Shown here: positions 27,256 through 36,689 of the stretch, in pieces
Layout: each line of letters opens with the position of its first letter
Position numbering within the stretch: position 1 is the stretch's first letter
Assembly: GCF_005860765.1 (NCBI RefSeq)
Contig: NZ_VCEI01000021.1
Coordinates: 558,001-622,000 of the forward strand
Reading direction: 5' to 3'
Source of the DNA: Dyadobacter sediminis
GTDB lineage: Bacteria; Bacteroidota; Bacteroidia; Cytophagales; Spirosomataceae
DNA length: 64,000 nt
The notes under the pieces: generated by a model
The model's database searches: none
Told to the model about the DNA's origin: nothing
Seen by the model: the letters and a program-made list of their open reading frames with translations, nothing else
Translations under genes and position numbers: made by a program

Positions 27256-28998
27256 TCATTGTTTGCGGACAATCTCATAAACTGAAACGGATGCAGGCAG
27301 TAACTCGATCTGAACGCCGGTAGAAGTAATTTCGGTTGCTTTCAGGCTCAGTTCAGAAGCAAATGCAGGAAACACAGGTTTAAGTTTGTATAAAAAGGTA
27401 TTTTCAAGTTTTAAAAAATGAGTCCAGGCATCCTGCGGAATCCTTATCGCAGTTTCCATGCTTCTTTTCCGGTCAAAATTATAAATGAACAACAGCTTCT
27501 GGTTTTCAGTATAACGCAGGTAACTGTACATCCCTTTTTTATCATAATTATAACATTGCCCGTCTATGTTGAAATACTGAAGATCGTAAAATTCGCCGGC
27601 ATAAACAGCTTCATTGTCAAGCACAAACCGGTTCAGGCTTTCATAAAACGAACGCAGTTTCTTCTGATCTTCCGTTAATTTTTCAAGATCGAATTTCCCG
27701 ACGTTTACCCATTGCTGGAACTCCGTTACGCCCCAGTAATCAAAAATCGTTGTGCGTCCGTCCTCGCCCTGAAATCCTTCCGACTGCGTCGGGTTTACGC
27801 CCAGTTCCTGTCCGAAATACAGCATCAGCGGGCCGGTATGCAAAGTGGCGCTCAGCGTCATGGCCGGAACAGCCGCCCACGGGTCTCCGGCAAAGAACTT
27901 CGAGGCAATCCGCTGTTCGTCATGGTTTTCAAGAAACCGGAGCATATGTTCGCTGATATCGCCGGATTCCTGCTGCCAAAGCCGCGTAATTTCTTCCGCT
28001 GTACCGTTTCCTTCCATCAGTTTACGAAGTGAATTGTACAGGCCAACTTTGTCATAGAGGTAGTCAAACTTTCCTTTTCGGATGTAATTGTGATATTCGG
28101 ACGGATTATAGATTTCAGCAATGAAAATGACTTGCGGGTCAAGCTTTTTAATTTCAGGAATCACCCATTCCCAGAACTCGACCGGGACCATTTCGGCCAT
28201 GTCGCACCGGAAACCGTCCACGCCTTTCTGAACCCAGAACCGCAATATATCGTACATTTTATGCCATGTGGAAGGAATCGGATCAAAGTAGGCAGTTTTC
28301 CCGTTCTGATAATCGACGCCGTAATTGAGCTTGATGGTTTCATACCAGTCAAACTGGCTGGGCTGAGCTGCAAAGACATCATTTCCCGTTGCTTTTGCAG
28401 GCCGTTCGATATAAGGAGCGGTAATGTTCACCGGCAGGTTATGGCCTTCCGGAACAATGAAATCCTGGTTGGGTATATAATAAAAGTTATTTTCTGCTTT
28501 AAAACTCACCGTATCGTCATCCTCCTCGCCGAAATCCTTTATTCCCTGTGCGCGCGCTTTGGAATGATACTGACGTGCAACGTGATTCGGAATAAAGTCG
28601 ATAATTGCTTTCAGTCCGTGATGGTGCGTACGGGCAACGAGCTGCTCAAATTCCTGCATGCGATTGCTTACGTCCACAGCGAGGTCGGGGTCCACATCGT
28701 AATAATCCTTTACGGCATACGGCGATCCGGCAATTCCCTTGACAATCAGCGGATGGTCGGCCGGGATCCCGAACTGTGCGTAATCGGTTAAAGTTGCATG
28801 CTGAAGCACGCCTGTATACCATACATGGGTAACGCCGAACCCTTTCAATGCTGCAAGTGCCGTATCCGTAATGTCATTGAACTTTCCGGCGCCGTTTTCT
28901 TCCAGCGTGCCATAGAATTTATTGGTTGTATTCTGATTTCCGAAGAGGCGGGTGAAAATCTGGTAAATGATGAACTTATCTTTATTGACTACGGACAT
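27256..28998 (-). CDS. GH13 alpha-amylase-family glycosidase
   Basis: The 580-residue protein has a (beta/alpha)8 barrel with all four conserved GH13 regions: AIIDFIPNHV (131-140), GVDGFRCDMAEM with nucleophile D266, FIAEIYNP with acid/base E295 and FLENHDEQR with D360. A beta-sandwich domain C fills the last 90 residues. No signal peptide is visible, so it should act in the cytoplasm on maltodextrins, glycogen or trehalose-like alpha-glucans. The protein lacks the extra domains of branching or debranching enzymes. It diverges from the TPR gene and is followed by a hairpin and the COG4389 gene. Confidence 0.88.
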   Translation of the reverse strand: MSVVNKDKFIIYQIFTRLFGNQNTTNKFYGTLEENGAGKFNDITDTALAALKGFGVTHVWYTGVLQHATLTDYAQFGIPADHPLIVKGIAGSPYAVKDYYDVDPDLAVDVSNRMQEFEQLVARTHHHGLKAIIDFIPNHVARQYHSKARAQGIKDFGEEDDDTVSFKAENNFYYIPNQDFIVPEGHNLPVNITAPYIERPAKATGNDVFAAQPSQFDWYETIKLNYGVDYQNGKTAYFDPIPSTWHKMYDILRFWVQKGVDGFRCDMAEMVPVEFWEWVIPEIKKLDPQVIFIAEIYNPSEYHNYIRKGKFDYLYDKVGLYNSLRKLMEGNGTAEEITRLWQQESGDISEHMLRFLENHDEQRIASKFFAGDPWAAVPAMTLSATLHTGPLMLYFGQELGVNPTQSEGFQGEDGRTTIFDYWGVTEFQQWVNVGKFDLEKLTEDQKKLRSFYESLNRFVLDNEAVYAGEFYDLQYFNIDGQCYNYDKKGMYSYLRYTENQKLLFIYNFDRKRSMETAIRIPQDAWTHFLKLENTFLYKLKPVFPAFASELSLKATEITSTGVQIELLPASVSVYEIVRKQ

Positions 28999-29330
28999 GG
29001 TATGCTGAAATGTGTTTAAGGCGTTTTTTGATTTAGATAACTAATCCTACATAAATTCTGATCCAATGGAAGCCGCCGGATAATTCAGTATGATGAACAT
29101 TGTAATTTTGACTATTTTGCAGCATAATAAAACGGATTAACTTGTTTCCGACGCCGGCATCCGTTTTAAATTTTACTGTTTGTCCGGAAAATTAAAGCGT
29201 GTTCCAGAAGCGAAATGCAGTAATCCGGAAAGGTTGCGTCTTTTCGAAATAAATCCATAAACATAAAATATAAAATCCGGTAATGGTAAAATCAAGGTAC
29301 GCCAGCAGTTTTTGAGCCATCAGATCCGTT
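28999..29330. promoter_or_regulatory. Divergent intergenic region between amylase and TPR genes
   Basis: This 332-nt AT-rich region holds no convincing open frame, tRNA or hairpin. It must contain promoters for both flanking genes. The closest -7-like strings on the plus strand are TATTTTGC (near 29113) and TACTGTTTG (near 29174); neither is an exact TAnnTTTG. Confidence 0.35.
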
Positions 29331-31607
29331 ATGGTACAGCGAATTCATACACTTGTTTTTTCAGGCATGTTGCTGATGTTCATGCTTTTGACAGCTGTAA
29401 CTGCGCATGCACAGGATTTTAGCGAATGCCAGCAGATCGTTAAAGAACTACTGCCGGTTTTTAACCGTTCCTTTGAAGAAAATGATCCGTCACTACTCCG
29501 GGATGAATCCTACCAGCGCGGACTGCGAAAGCTGAAAGCTGCCTATACGCTGTACAACAAGGAAAATTTCCAGCCTTCGGATTCAGTTCAGAAGATGAAC
29601 AATGAAGCTGTGATGCTTGCATTGTCCGGCAATTATCCAAAGGCGCTGCACATCATGCAGGAACTGGGACTGAGCACTCAAAATCCCCAGTTAAAATACA
29701 ACAGAGGCTTGTTCGGACTTTTATCCGGCAAATATACCAGTGCCAGAAATGATTTTGCGGAAGCTCCCAATGGTACGCAGGCCAAGCTGAATATCCTTGT
29801 CGCCTATGCAAAGGAAAAGAATTACACGGAAGCACTGAACTTTGCAGGCAGCAATTCCGCCAGAAATTCGGCCGGAAAATGGAACTTCAACATTGGCCTT
29901 GTGCATAAGTTCGAAGGCCGGCTCCCGGAAGCAGCCGATGAAATAACCGCCGCCATCCGTCAGAAAGATGAAATGGCTTACCGCCTGCAAAGAGGCGATA
30001 TTCTGATGCGGAACGGGAATGAAAAACGTGCGGTCAAAGATTTTGAAAAAGTAGCCAGAAAGCACCCGAAAGCACAAATCCGTTATGCAAATGCATTGCT
30101 TTCACTGAATCAGTTCGGTGCCGCTAAGACGGTTTTTGAAATGTATCTGGAAAGCGGGGACAAGACTTTCCGCGGCGATGCTTTTCTGGGCATTGCGCAT
30201 GCATACTACGGGCTTCAGCAGATCACCGAAGCGCAAAGATTTTACCGGCTTGCAGCCACTTTGAAGCGGGAAACGCCCGCACTCCAGACCGGAATTGCCA
30301 ATACGTACCTTTCCAGGCATGAATACCAGACTGCATTTACCTATTTTGACCGGGTGATCAAAAAAGATTCGACTTACTTGCCGGCATATCTGGGAAGAGC
30401 GGTTGCTTATTATGGCCAGAAAAAATACGAGCTGGCGTTGCAGGATTTTAAAAAAGCGGAGAAAGCGCTGGATGTCAATAACAAGTTCCTGGCGGATGTA
30501 TTTGTAACAAAGGCATTTTCAGAATATTACCTGAAAAAACCGGCCGAAGCACAGAAGGATTTTCTGACGGCCATCCGCCTTGATCCGACGCGTTATGAAG
30601 CGCTTGCCGGATTGAGCGGGATCCTGATCGATCAGAAGCGGTTTCCCGAAGCCGGACAGTACATGGCAAAAGCACTCATGTACGAAAAGAACTACGACCG
30701 GATGTGGAGCAACTACGGAAGTCTTTTGCTGCATTTCGACATGTATAAGAAAGCCTATCAGGTTTTCAAAAATGCCATTGCGCTCAATCCGGCAAACATC
30801 AATGCACAAAATGGATGGGGGGTTGTCTTGCTGGAAAATGATCAGCTGGACCGTTCCATGGCGTTATTTGACAGTCTGGTCAAAGAAAATCCGGAGTTGC
30901 CGTTTCTGCACAATAACCACGGGATTGTTCAGGCGTATATAGGAAACAGGCACGAACAGCGGCATCAGGCGGATGAGGCCAATGCAAGATATGACGGTTC
31001 TTTTCAGGATTTTAAAAAAGCAATGGCTGCTGCTCCTTCAAGGAAATTCTACAACGTAAACCAGGGCAATGTGTACCGCTATCAGGAAAAATACGATGAA
31101 GCCAGATTGAGTTACCAAAGTTATCAGGATAAAAGTGCCCTGAACAATACGGCTGTACTTTATGCCGGGCAGGAGCGCATCAAAGATGCCAAGTACTACC
31201 TCGGAATCGCGATTCAGATTGACTCCATGCATCGTGTGTTTCAGTACAATATGACGATACTCGCCAACGGAAAACAGAAAGAAATGATGAAACTTGTTGC
31301 TTCTGCAGACGAGAACAGCCCTTTTTCAGACATCGGTATCAAATACAGCCGCGATGGTTTTGTAACGATTTACCTGTACGATTATGAGTATGACGTCCTT
31401 ACTTTTCCGGGACGCCATTACATGCCTTTACCCGTTGCGGAGTATAAAGAAGACTATTTTATTCCTGACTATGACTTCAAACTGGTTCCCTATGAGAAGA
31501 AAAAAGGAAAAGCAGTCAGAAAAAAGAAAGTGCGTTATAAAAGCCAGAAAGTAAAACTTCCTGGCTCCAGAGCACGTTCCGGAACCAAATGTCCGGTTTT
31601 ATTCTGA
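29331..31607 (+). CDS. Exported tetratricopeptide-repeat protein
   Basis: The 758-residue protein has a signal peptide (cleavage near residue 27, VTAHAQ) and a superhelix of TPR-like 34-residue repeats from about 85 to 660. Good examples are ALAGLSGILIDQKRFPEAGQ and YMAKALMYEKNYDRMWSNYG. The C-terminal 60 residues turn basic (KKKGKAVRKKKVRYKSQKVK), which is unusual for a secreted TPR protein and could bind an acidic surface or polymer. TPR solenoids are protein-interaction scaffolds; the partner is unknown. The gene is monocistronic and converges on the small receiver gene. Confidence 0.82.
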   Translation: MVQRIHTLVFSGMLLMFMLLTAVTAHAQDFSECQQIVKELLPVFNRSFEENDPSLLRDESYQRGLRKLKAAYTLYNKENFQPSDSVQKMNNEAVMLALSGNYPKALHIMQELGLSTQNPQLKYNRGLFGLLSGKYTSARNDFAEAPNGTQAKLNILVAYAKEKNYTEALNFAGSNSARNSAGKWNFNIGLVHKFEGRLPEAADEITAAIRQKDEMAYRLQRGDILMRNGNEKRAVKDFEKVARKHPKAQIRYANALLSLNQFGAAKTVFEMYLESGDKTFRGDAFLGIAHAYYGLQQITEAQRFYRLAATLKRETPALQTGIANTYLSRHEYQTAFTYFDRVIKKDSTYLPAYLGRAVAYYGQKKYELALQDFKKAEKALDVNNKFLADVFVTKAFSEYYLKKPAEAQKDFLTAIRLDPTRYEALAGLSGILIDQKRFPEAGQYMAKALMYEKNYDRMWSNYGSLLLHFDMYKKAYQVFKNAIALNPANINAQNGWGVVLLENDQLDRSMALFDSLVKENPELPFLHNNHGIVQAYIGNRHEQRHQADEANARYDGSFQDFKKAMAAAPSRKFYNVNQGNVYRYQEKYDEARLSYQSYQDKSALNNTAVLYAGQERIKDAKYYLGIAIQIDSMHRVFQYNMTILANGKQKEMMKLVASADENSPFSDIGIKYSRDGFVTIYLYDYEYDVLTFPGRHYMPLPVAEYKEDYFIPDYDFKLVPYEKKKGKAVRKKKVRYKSQKVKLPGSRARSGTKCPVLF

Positions 31608-31708
31608 TGGATCGTCAGGGATACACAAAACTATTGCTGAGAAATATTTTCTACGGATTCCTCACCTCAGCTTCACAGAGCGTTACAAAATTCAAATGGT
31701 GCTGCTGA

Positions 31709-32080
31709 TCAGGAAAATGGCTGGTTAAGGATGTTTCGGACCTCGACAAAACTGATCGGTTTGTCAAGAAAATAATCCGCGCCTTCTTTGTATGCTTCTT
31801 CTCTCAGATTGGTCATCGCACTCATCATGACAATTTTGATCCTTCTTCCGGTATTGTCGTCTTTTATATGCCTGATCTCATTAATCCCCTTACCATCGGG
31901 TAAGTTATTGTCTATAAATATCCAATCGGGATTCAATTCCTTTATACAATTCATTCCTTCCAGTAGCGAAGATGCCACCTTGACAGTCGTATCCGGAGTC
32001 TTAATATTTAATTGCCTAACTAGAAAATTGCGCATCAATATCCCTAAATCCTTTTCATCCTCAATAATTACAATTTTCAT
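31709..32080 (-). CDS. Single-domain response regulator
   Basis: The 123-residue receiver-only protein has acidic residues E7-D8-E9, phospho-acceptor D57 in WIFIDNNLPDG, the switch serine in IVMMSAMTN and the lysine in YFLDKPIS. There is no output domain, so it should work as a phosphotransfer intermediate or by binding another protein. No kinase is adjacent, but the REC-PAS-kinase at 36690-38141 is the nearest candidate. That pairing is inference. The gene stands alone, convergent with the TPR gene. Confidence 0.9.
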   Translation of the reverse strand: MKIVIIEDEKDLGILMRNFLVRQLNIKTPDTTVKVASSLLEGMNCIKELNPDWIFIDNNLPDGKGINEIRHIKDDNTGRRIKIVMMSAMTNLREEAYKEGADYFLDKPISFVEVRNILNQPFS

Positions 32081-32471
32081 AGCGATGTGTTAAAAATAGA
32101 TTTTTTTTCATTTTTACGGAGGTAACAGACTACAAATGTGTCCGGTTTAGTAATAATAAACATTCGGTTAAAATAATCCTGCCATTCAGATCGCCATCAA
32201 AGAGGTGTTAATTACAAATGATTGAACGGTTCGGGATGGCCCGGGAGCATGGACGGGTTGTAGAATCATTGTCCCTCTTTTCCGCTTTATAGGAACATTC
32301 CTTTACAGAAATCGAAAACGTTCCTTTGCCAATAATCCATGAATTTTGTTGTAAATAGTTCATTATTAATAAATTATGATCATTTCAAAAAGCTTAAATG
32401 AAGTTGGTACAAGTTTTTCATAGGAGTTTTCATTAAGAAAATAAATTATCCACAACAAATAGACTTGGATC
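32081..32471. other. Non-coding region between receiver and YtxH genes
   Basis: This 391-nt region holds the promoter of the divergent receiver gene and that of the YtxH gene. I see no RNA gene, no long repeat and no credible open frame on either strand. The string TTGGTACAAGTTTTTCA (32404-32420) resembles a sigma-54 -24 box but has TC where the -12 GC should be. Confidence 0.4.
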
Positions 32472-32756
32472 ATGACCACCAATAAAATCATTTTGGGCGT
32501 TTTAGCAGCTGCTGCGGCAGGAACAATCATCGGATTACTTTTCGCACCTGAAGACGGCGATAATACAAGAAAGAAAATCAAGAAAAAAACCAATACACTT
32601 GCCAGCGATCTGATTGACGCGCTTGAAAAAAGCAAAGAAAAAGCAACCGAAACCGCTGAAAATATCAAGGAAGAAGGAAAAGCATATAAAGATGCAGCTG
32701 TAAACAAGGCAGAAGAGTACAAGGATACAGCGAAAGAGGAAATCAATAAATTTTAA
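32472..32756 (+). CDS. YtxH-domain small membrane protein
   Basis: The 94-residue protein has one N-terminal membrane segment (about 6-25, IILGVLAAAAAGTIIGLLFAP) followed by PEDGDNTRKKIKKK, the YtxH hallmark. A highly charged Lys/Glu/Ala helix follows (35-94), with LEA-like spacing (EEGKAYKDAAVNKAEEYKD). YtxH proteins are general-stress proteins of unclear function. The antisense frame over the same region is a codon shadow. A small unknown gene follows 76 nt downstream on the same strand. Confidence 0.85.
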   Translation: MTTNKIILGVLAAAAAGTIIGLLFAPEDGDNTRKKIKKKTNTLASDLIDALEKSKEKATETAENIKEEGKAYKDAAVNKAEEYKDTAKEEINKF

Positions 32757-32762
32757 ATTTTG

Positions 32763-32802
32763 CTACTTCCGGCCGATGGTCGTTGCTGTTGACCGGAAGT
32801 AA
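32763..32802 (+). terminator. Hairpin after the YtxH gene
   Basis: TACTTCCGG and CCGGAAGTA form a 9-bp outer stem, with GGTC/GACC able to form a competing inner stem. It starts 6 nt after the YtxH stop. There is no T-run, so it may be an attenuating or protective structure rather than a full terminator. Confidence 0.35.
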
Positions 32803-32832
32803 TGCAATTTCATCAGATATCTAATCCGGGAT

Positions 32833-33144
32833 ATGGGAACAATATTATCAGATTCACAAAAAAGTAACGCAAAATCAACAGTTTTGCAAAATGCCAGTTA
32901 CTTGAGGGACTTATTTCTAGAAGGTTCAAAAGGGATTACCGGAAAAGGAAATGCTTCGGGAATAGGAGCTATCCTGACCAGTACAGCATTCAAGGGTTTG
33001 CCTGCACCGCTCAGGTTTCTTGCACCTATTGTTGTTGAAAAAGTAATTATCAAACACGGCGTTCCGCAGGGTCGGGAGTTGTTGCTGAAAGGCCTTCGCT
33101 GGGTCAAAAAAGCAACGGATGAAAAACCGGTTGTTATAAGATAA
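32833..33144 (+). CDS. Small protein of unknown function
   Basis: The 103-residue protein is not one I recognise. The N-terminal third is polar and helical. The middle has a Gly-rich stretch (GKGNASGIGAILTSTAFKGL) and a moderately hydrophobic segment (LRFLAPIVVEKVIIKHG, about 60-76) that may associate with the membrane. The C-terminus is basic. Codon usage resembles that of the neighbours and a terminator follows, so I take it as real. It sits 76 nt after the YtxH gene on the same strand; a shared stress-related role is a guess. Confidence 0.65.
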   Translation: MGTILSDSQKSNAKSTVLQNASYLRDLFLEGSKGITGKGNASGIGAILTSTAFKGLPAPLRFLAPIVVEKVIIKHGVPQGRELLLKGLRWVKKATDEKPVVIR

Positions 33145-33696
33145 GAAACGGAAATATATATCTAATTGATCCAGACCTTTCCTTGAAAGAAGGGTTTTTG
33201 TACACCCTTGCTTTTTACAGGCAAGGGTTTTACTCTTATATAGGATATTGCCGGATGATTCATGAGAATCCGGAGCTTAAGAGCTTTATATACCTGTAGG
33301 TTCTTGTCAGGCCCAAGCAGAAATTCATCTGTTCTTCTGTTCTGAGATAAGGTTGGCTGCATGCAGGAAATTGAAAGTAACATGGTGAAATACCAATGGT
33401 TAGTTGCAGGAAAATGAATGAAGAGAAGTGATGCTTGTTAAATAAATTCCGGTGCTGTGAAAATCCGATCCAGCATTGAGTTCGGCAAATCCGCTGCTAT
33501 TCAAATTTGTGAACAACCTCTACATTCTGAATTATTGTACTCATAATGTGGAATTAACTACGCAATCTTTATAAACAAGCTATTCTTTAAAGGTAGATTA
33601 GATAAAGAATTGTAAATTTAAAGCACGTAACAATAAAGCGGCTTGGCTTTACCCGTTTAGATTTAATAGTACTTAATTTTTACCCTTGGTTGCTAT
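33145..33696. other. Non-coding region upstream of rpoN
   Basis: This is the longest gene-free stretch of the window (552 nt). It contains the terminator at 33204-33235 and, further on, AT-rich sequence that should hold the rpoN promoter. I could not fix a -33/-7 pair. A 73-codon frame on the minus strand (33162-33383) overlaps the terminator and shows no family resemblance. I see no RNA gene. Confidence 0.4.
33204..33235 (+). terminator. Terminator after the small unknown gene
   Basis: ACCCTTGC pairs with GCAAGGGT around a 9-nt loop, followed by TTTACTC. It lies 60 nt downstream of the stop of the small unknown gene and supports that gene being transcribed. Confidence 0.7.
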
Positions 33697-35142
33697 ATGC
33701 AAAGACAGACGCAGACGCAAAGACAGACACTGAAATATTCTCCCTTGCAAATCCAGATGCTGAATTTACTGCATTTGACTACAATGGAGCTTGAACAAAG
33801 AATAAAGGAAGAATTAGAAGAAAATCCGATACTGGAAGAAGGCAAGGAGGACAATGCGTCCGAAGACAGCAGTGATGAGGCCCAGGACCCGACAGACGCC
33901 GTAAATTCGGGTGACGATACTTCGGTTCAGGATTATTACGACTGGGATGAGTTCAGAGATGATGATATTCCCGATTACAAAACATATGCAAACAATCAGA
34001 CGGAAGATAATGAATTGTATACACGCCCGATGGTGGAAACAATTTCATTCCGGGATGATCTGAAACAGCAAATCCATTTTCTGAGATTAAATGAAAGACA
34101 GCAACTGGTTGCTGATTTTATACTAGATTCACTGGATGAAGACGGTTTTCTGAGAAGAGAAAGCGAAGTAATTGCAGATGACATTTCTTTTGCCAACAAC
34201 ATGTTCATTGATACCGATGAAGTGAACATGATGCTGAAAATTATCCAGCAACTCGATCCGCCCGGAATCGCTGCAAATGACCTGAGAGAATGTCTGCTTA
34301 TACAACTGAACCGAATCGAAAACCAGGATGAAACCTGGAAATGGGCTTACCGGATCGTTTCGGATGCGTTTGATGAACTGGGATCAAGAAATTACGACAA
34401 GATCATGCGCATTACCGGGCTGGATGAAGAATCGCTCAAAAAAGCCATTCAGCTCATTACCACATTAAACCCCAAACCGGCTTCCGGATTGCGGAACGAT
34501 TCCATCATCAATGAGAGCATCAAGCCCGATTTTATGCTCAGGTATACCGAAGACGGTGAAATAGAAGTTCAGCTTACGTGGGGAAACAGTCCGGCACTGA
34601 GGCTTAACAAACTGTTTACCCAAATGGCTGAACAGAAGAACGATAAAGCCACAAACCAGTTCCTCAAAAACAAGATGAACTCGGCAAAATGGTTTATTGA
34701 CGCTATCAAACAGCGGGAAAATACAATGCTGAGCACGCTGAAAGCCATTGTCAAACTTCAGTATGATTATTTCCAGACCGGAGATATCAAGAAACTGCGC
34801 CCGATGATCCTGAAAGACGTGGCGGAAATTATCGATATGGATATTTCAACGGTTTCGAGGGTCACTACAAACAAATATGTGCAGACTCCGTTCGGAATCG
34901 TTTTGCTGAAAGATTTATTTACCGAAGGCGTTACAAATGAAGACGGTACCGAAGTTTCCAACAGGGAGATCCAGGAAGCAATAAGAGAAATCGTAAGTGA
35001 AGAAGACAAAAGGCATCCCTACAACGATCAGCAGATTACAGATATGCTTTCTGTTAAAGGCTATTCAGTCGCCAGAAGGACGGTTGCCAAGTATCGGGAA
35101 CAGTTGAACATTCCGACTGCAAGACTGCGAGTAACTATATAA
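33697..35142 (+). CDS. rpoN: RNA polymerase sigma-54 factor
   Basis: The 481-residue protein has all regions of sigma-54: a Gln-rich region I (1-50, with LKYSPLQIQMLNLLHLTTME), an acidic region II (about 50-115), a core-binding region, the HTH and the C-terminal RpoN box ARRTVAKYRE (459-468). It directs polymerase to -24/-12 promoters that need an AAA+ activator. Two such activators lie in the window, one 60 nt downstream (35203) and one at 58771. The usual hpf/raiA and PTS genes of proteobacterial rpoN loci are absent. Instead the locus carries a phosphorelay. Confidence 0.96.
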   Translation: MQRQTQTQRQTLKYSPLQIQMLNLLHLTTMELEQRIKEELEENPILEEGKEDNASEDSSDEAQDPTDAVNSGDDTSVQDYYDWDEFRDDDIPDYKTYANNQTEDNELYTRPMVETISFRDDLKQQIHFLRLNERQQLVADFILDSLDEDGFLRRESEVIADDISFANNMFIDTDEVNMMLKIIQQLDPPGIAANDLRECLLIQLNRIENQDETWKWAYRIVSDAFDELGSRNYDKIMRITGLDEESLKKAIQLITTLNPKPASGLRNDSIINESIKPDFMLRYTEDGEIEVQLTWGNSPALRLNKLFTQMAEQKNDKATNQFLKNKMNSAKWFIDAIKQRENTMLSTLKAIVKLQYDYFQTGDIKKLRPMILKDVAEIIDMDISTVSRVTTNKYVQTPFGIVLLKDLFTEGVTNEDGTEVSNREIQEAIREIVSEEDKRHPYNDQQITDMLSVKGYSVARRTVAKYREQLNIPTARLRVTI

Positions 35143-35202
35143 ACGTTAAGAATAACTATACAAAAGCTTGGAACAAACTAAGTTTAAGCCCTAAGAACCT
35201 GC

Positions 35203-36660
35203 ATGAAAAAAATTGTTGTTGTTGATGACGAGGCGGATATCTGCTTCTTGTTAAAGAGATTTTTATCAAAGAATGATTTTATCGTAGAAACTGCGCAAAA
35301 CGGAAAAGACGGTCTTGCATTGATTGAATCCATTTCTCCTGATCTGGTAATGACTGATTTTCGTTTGGGTGATATTACCGGAACGGAGCTTCTTACCACA
35401 ATCAAAACAAAGCGTCCCAACGTTCCTGTGTTGATCATAACCGGCTATTCCGATATTAAAGTAGCCGTAAACGTAATGAAGCTGGGCGCTTATGATTATA
35501 TTACCAAACCGCTTTTCCCCGACGAAATCCTGGTTACTGTAAAAAAAGCCATTGCCGATTCGGAAGCGATAAGAAATGCAGAAACAGAATACATCTCACC
35601 CGTTGCGGGCGGAGGTACAAGCGAGCCTGTAAAAGCACCGCGCAAAGGTTACTCAAGATCAAAATCGGGCTATGTAATGGGCCAGAGCGATGTATCGGAC
35701 AATCTGTTCCGGCAAGTCGATCTGGTTGCTCCAACCAATTTCAGCGTTATCATTTATGGGGAAAGCGGTTCCGGAAAAGAAGCCATTGCACAGGAAATAC
35801 ATAACCGGTCGAAGAGAAAAGACATGCCGTTTGTAGCCATGGACTGCGGTGCCATTTCCAAGGAACTGGCAGGCAGCGAATTGTTTGGTCATGAAAAAGG
35901 ATCTTTTACCGGAGCATTGCAGACAAAGATCGGCCACTTTGAGATGGCAAACGGCGGCACGCTGTTTCTGGATGAAGTCTCCAACCTTTCGTATGAAATC
36001 CAGGTTGCGCTTCTTCGGGTCGTTCAGGAACGAAAAATGCGCAGGATAGGCGGTTCCAAGGAAATTGATCTGGATGTAAGAATCATTGTAGCAAGTAATG
36101 AAAGGCTGCTGGATTCGGCCAAAAACGGAAAATTCCGCGAAGACCTTTATTACCGTTTCAATGAGTTTACGATTGAAGTGCCGGCGCTCCGTAATCGTAA
36201 AGACGATCTGATGCTGTTTGCTTCAACGTTTCTCGAAAATACGAATGCAGAACTTAACAAGAATGTTTCAGGATTTTCGGAAGAAGTCAAAACTGATTTT
36301 CTAAATTATTCCTGGCCGGGCAATTTGCGTGAGCTGAAAAATGTGATCAAAAGAGCCACGTTGCTGTCAGATGGCGACCTGATCGAAGAAAAATCACTGC
36401 CATTTGAAATTGTGAATTACAGAAAACTGAAAGATCTGGATGAAGAGCCGGCTCCTGTAATTGCCAGTACGGTGAGCATTGCGGAACCTGTTGAGACAGA
36501 CGATTCCAAGCCAAGTCTCAAAACGGTTGCCAATGAAGCTGAATACGATATGATCATGCAGGTTTTGCGTGATGTCAATTTCAATAAAAGCAAGGCCGCC
36601 CGATTACTGAATATCGACCGGAAAACGCTTTACAACAAAATGAAACAATTTGATATTTGA
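35203..36660 (+). CDS. NtrC-family sigma-54-dependent response regulator
   Basis: The 485-residue protein has a receiver (D52 in MTDFRLGD), a linker (about 125-155), the AAA+ domain with Walker A GESGSGKE (186-193), the sigma-54 contact loop GSFTGA (233-238) and Walker B GGTLFLDEV (251-259), and a Fis-type HTH at the end (about 445-485, KSKAARLLNIDRKTLYNKMK). Phosphorylation of D52 should allow oligomerisation and open-complex formation by RpoN. A poorly conserved stretch (about 415-445) joins AAA+ and HTH. It lies between rpoN (60 nt) and the kinase gene (29 nt), so all three are probably cotranscribed. Confidence 0.95.
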   Translation: MKKIVVVDDEADICFLLKRFLSKNDFIVETAQNGKDGLALIESISPDLVMTDFRLGDITGTELLTTIKTKRPNVPVLIITGYSDIKVAVNVMKLGAYDYITKPLFPDEILVTVKKAIADSEAIRNAETEYISPVAGGGTSEPVKAPRKGYSRSKSGYVMGQSDVSDNLFRQVDLVAPTNFSVIIYGESGSGKEAIAQEIHNRSKRKDMPFVAMDCGAISKELAGSELFGHEKGSFTGALQTKIGHFEMANGGTLFLDEVSNLSYEIQVALLRVVQERKMRRIGGSKEIDLDVRIIVASNERLLDSAKNGKFREDLYYRFNEFTIEVPALRNRKDDLMLFASTFLENTNAELNKNVSGFSEEVKTDFLNYSWPGNLRELKNVIKRATLLSDGDLIEEKSLPFEIVNYRKLKDLDEEPAPVIASTVSIAEPVETDDSKPSLKTVANEAEYDMIMQVLRDVNFNKSKAARLLNIDRKTLYNKMKQFDI

Positions 36661-36689
36661 TTACCGGCAACTGAGCGGGATGAAACAGA

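Noticed and set aside
32404-32420. Sigma-54-like box before the YtxH gene
   Set aside because: GG is followed after 10 nt by TC, not GC. The -12 GC is the most conserved part, so the match fails.
32366-32746. 126-codon frame antisense to the YtxH gene
   Set aside because: The YtxH frame on the other strand is recognisable; the antisense product is a Ser/Ala-rich shadow.
33262-33290. Small inverted repeat around CCGGAT / ATCCGG
   Set aside because: The arms are short and can fold in several overlapping ways; no T-run or gene end is close enough to give it a role.
33162-33383. 73-codon frame on the minus strand with a lipoprotein-like start
   Set aside because: It overlaps the terminator at 33204-33235, shows no conserved pattern and has no clear promoter.
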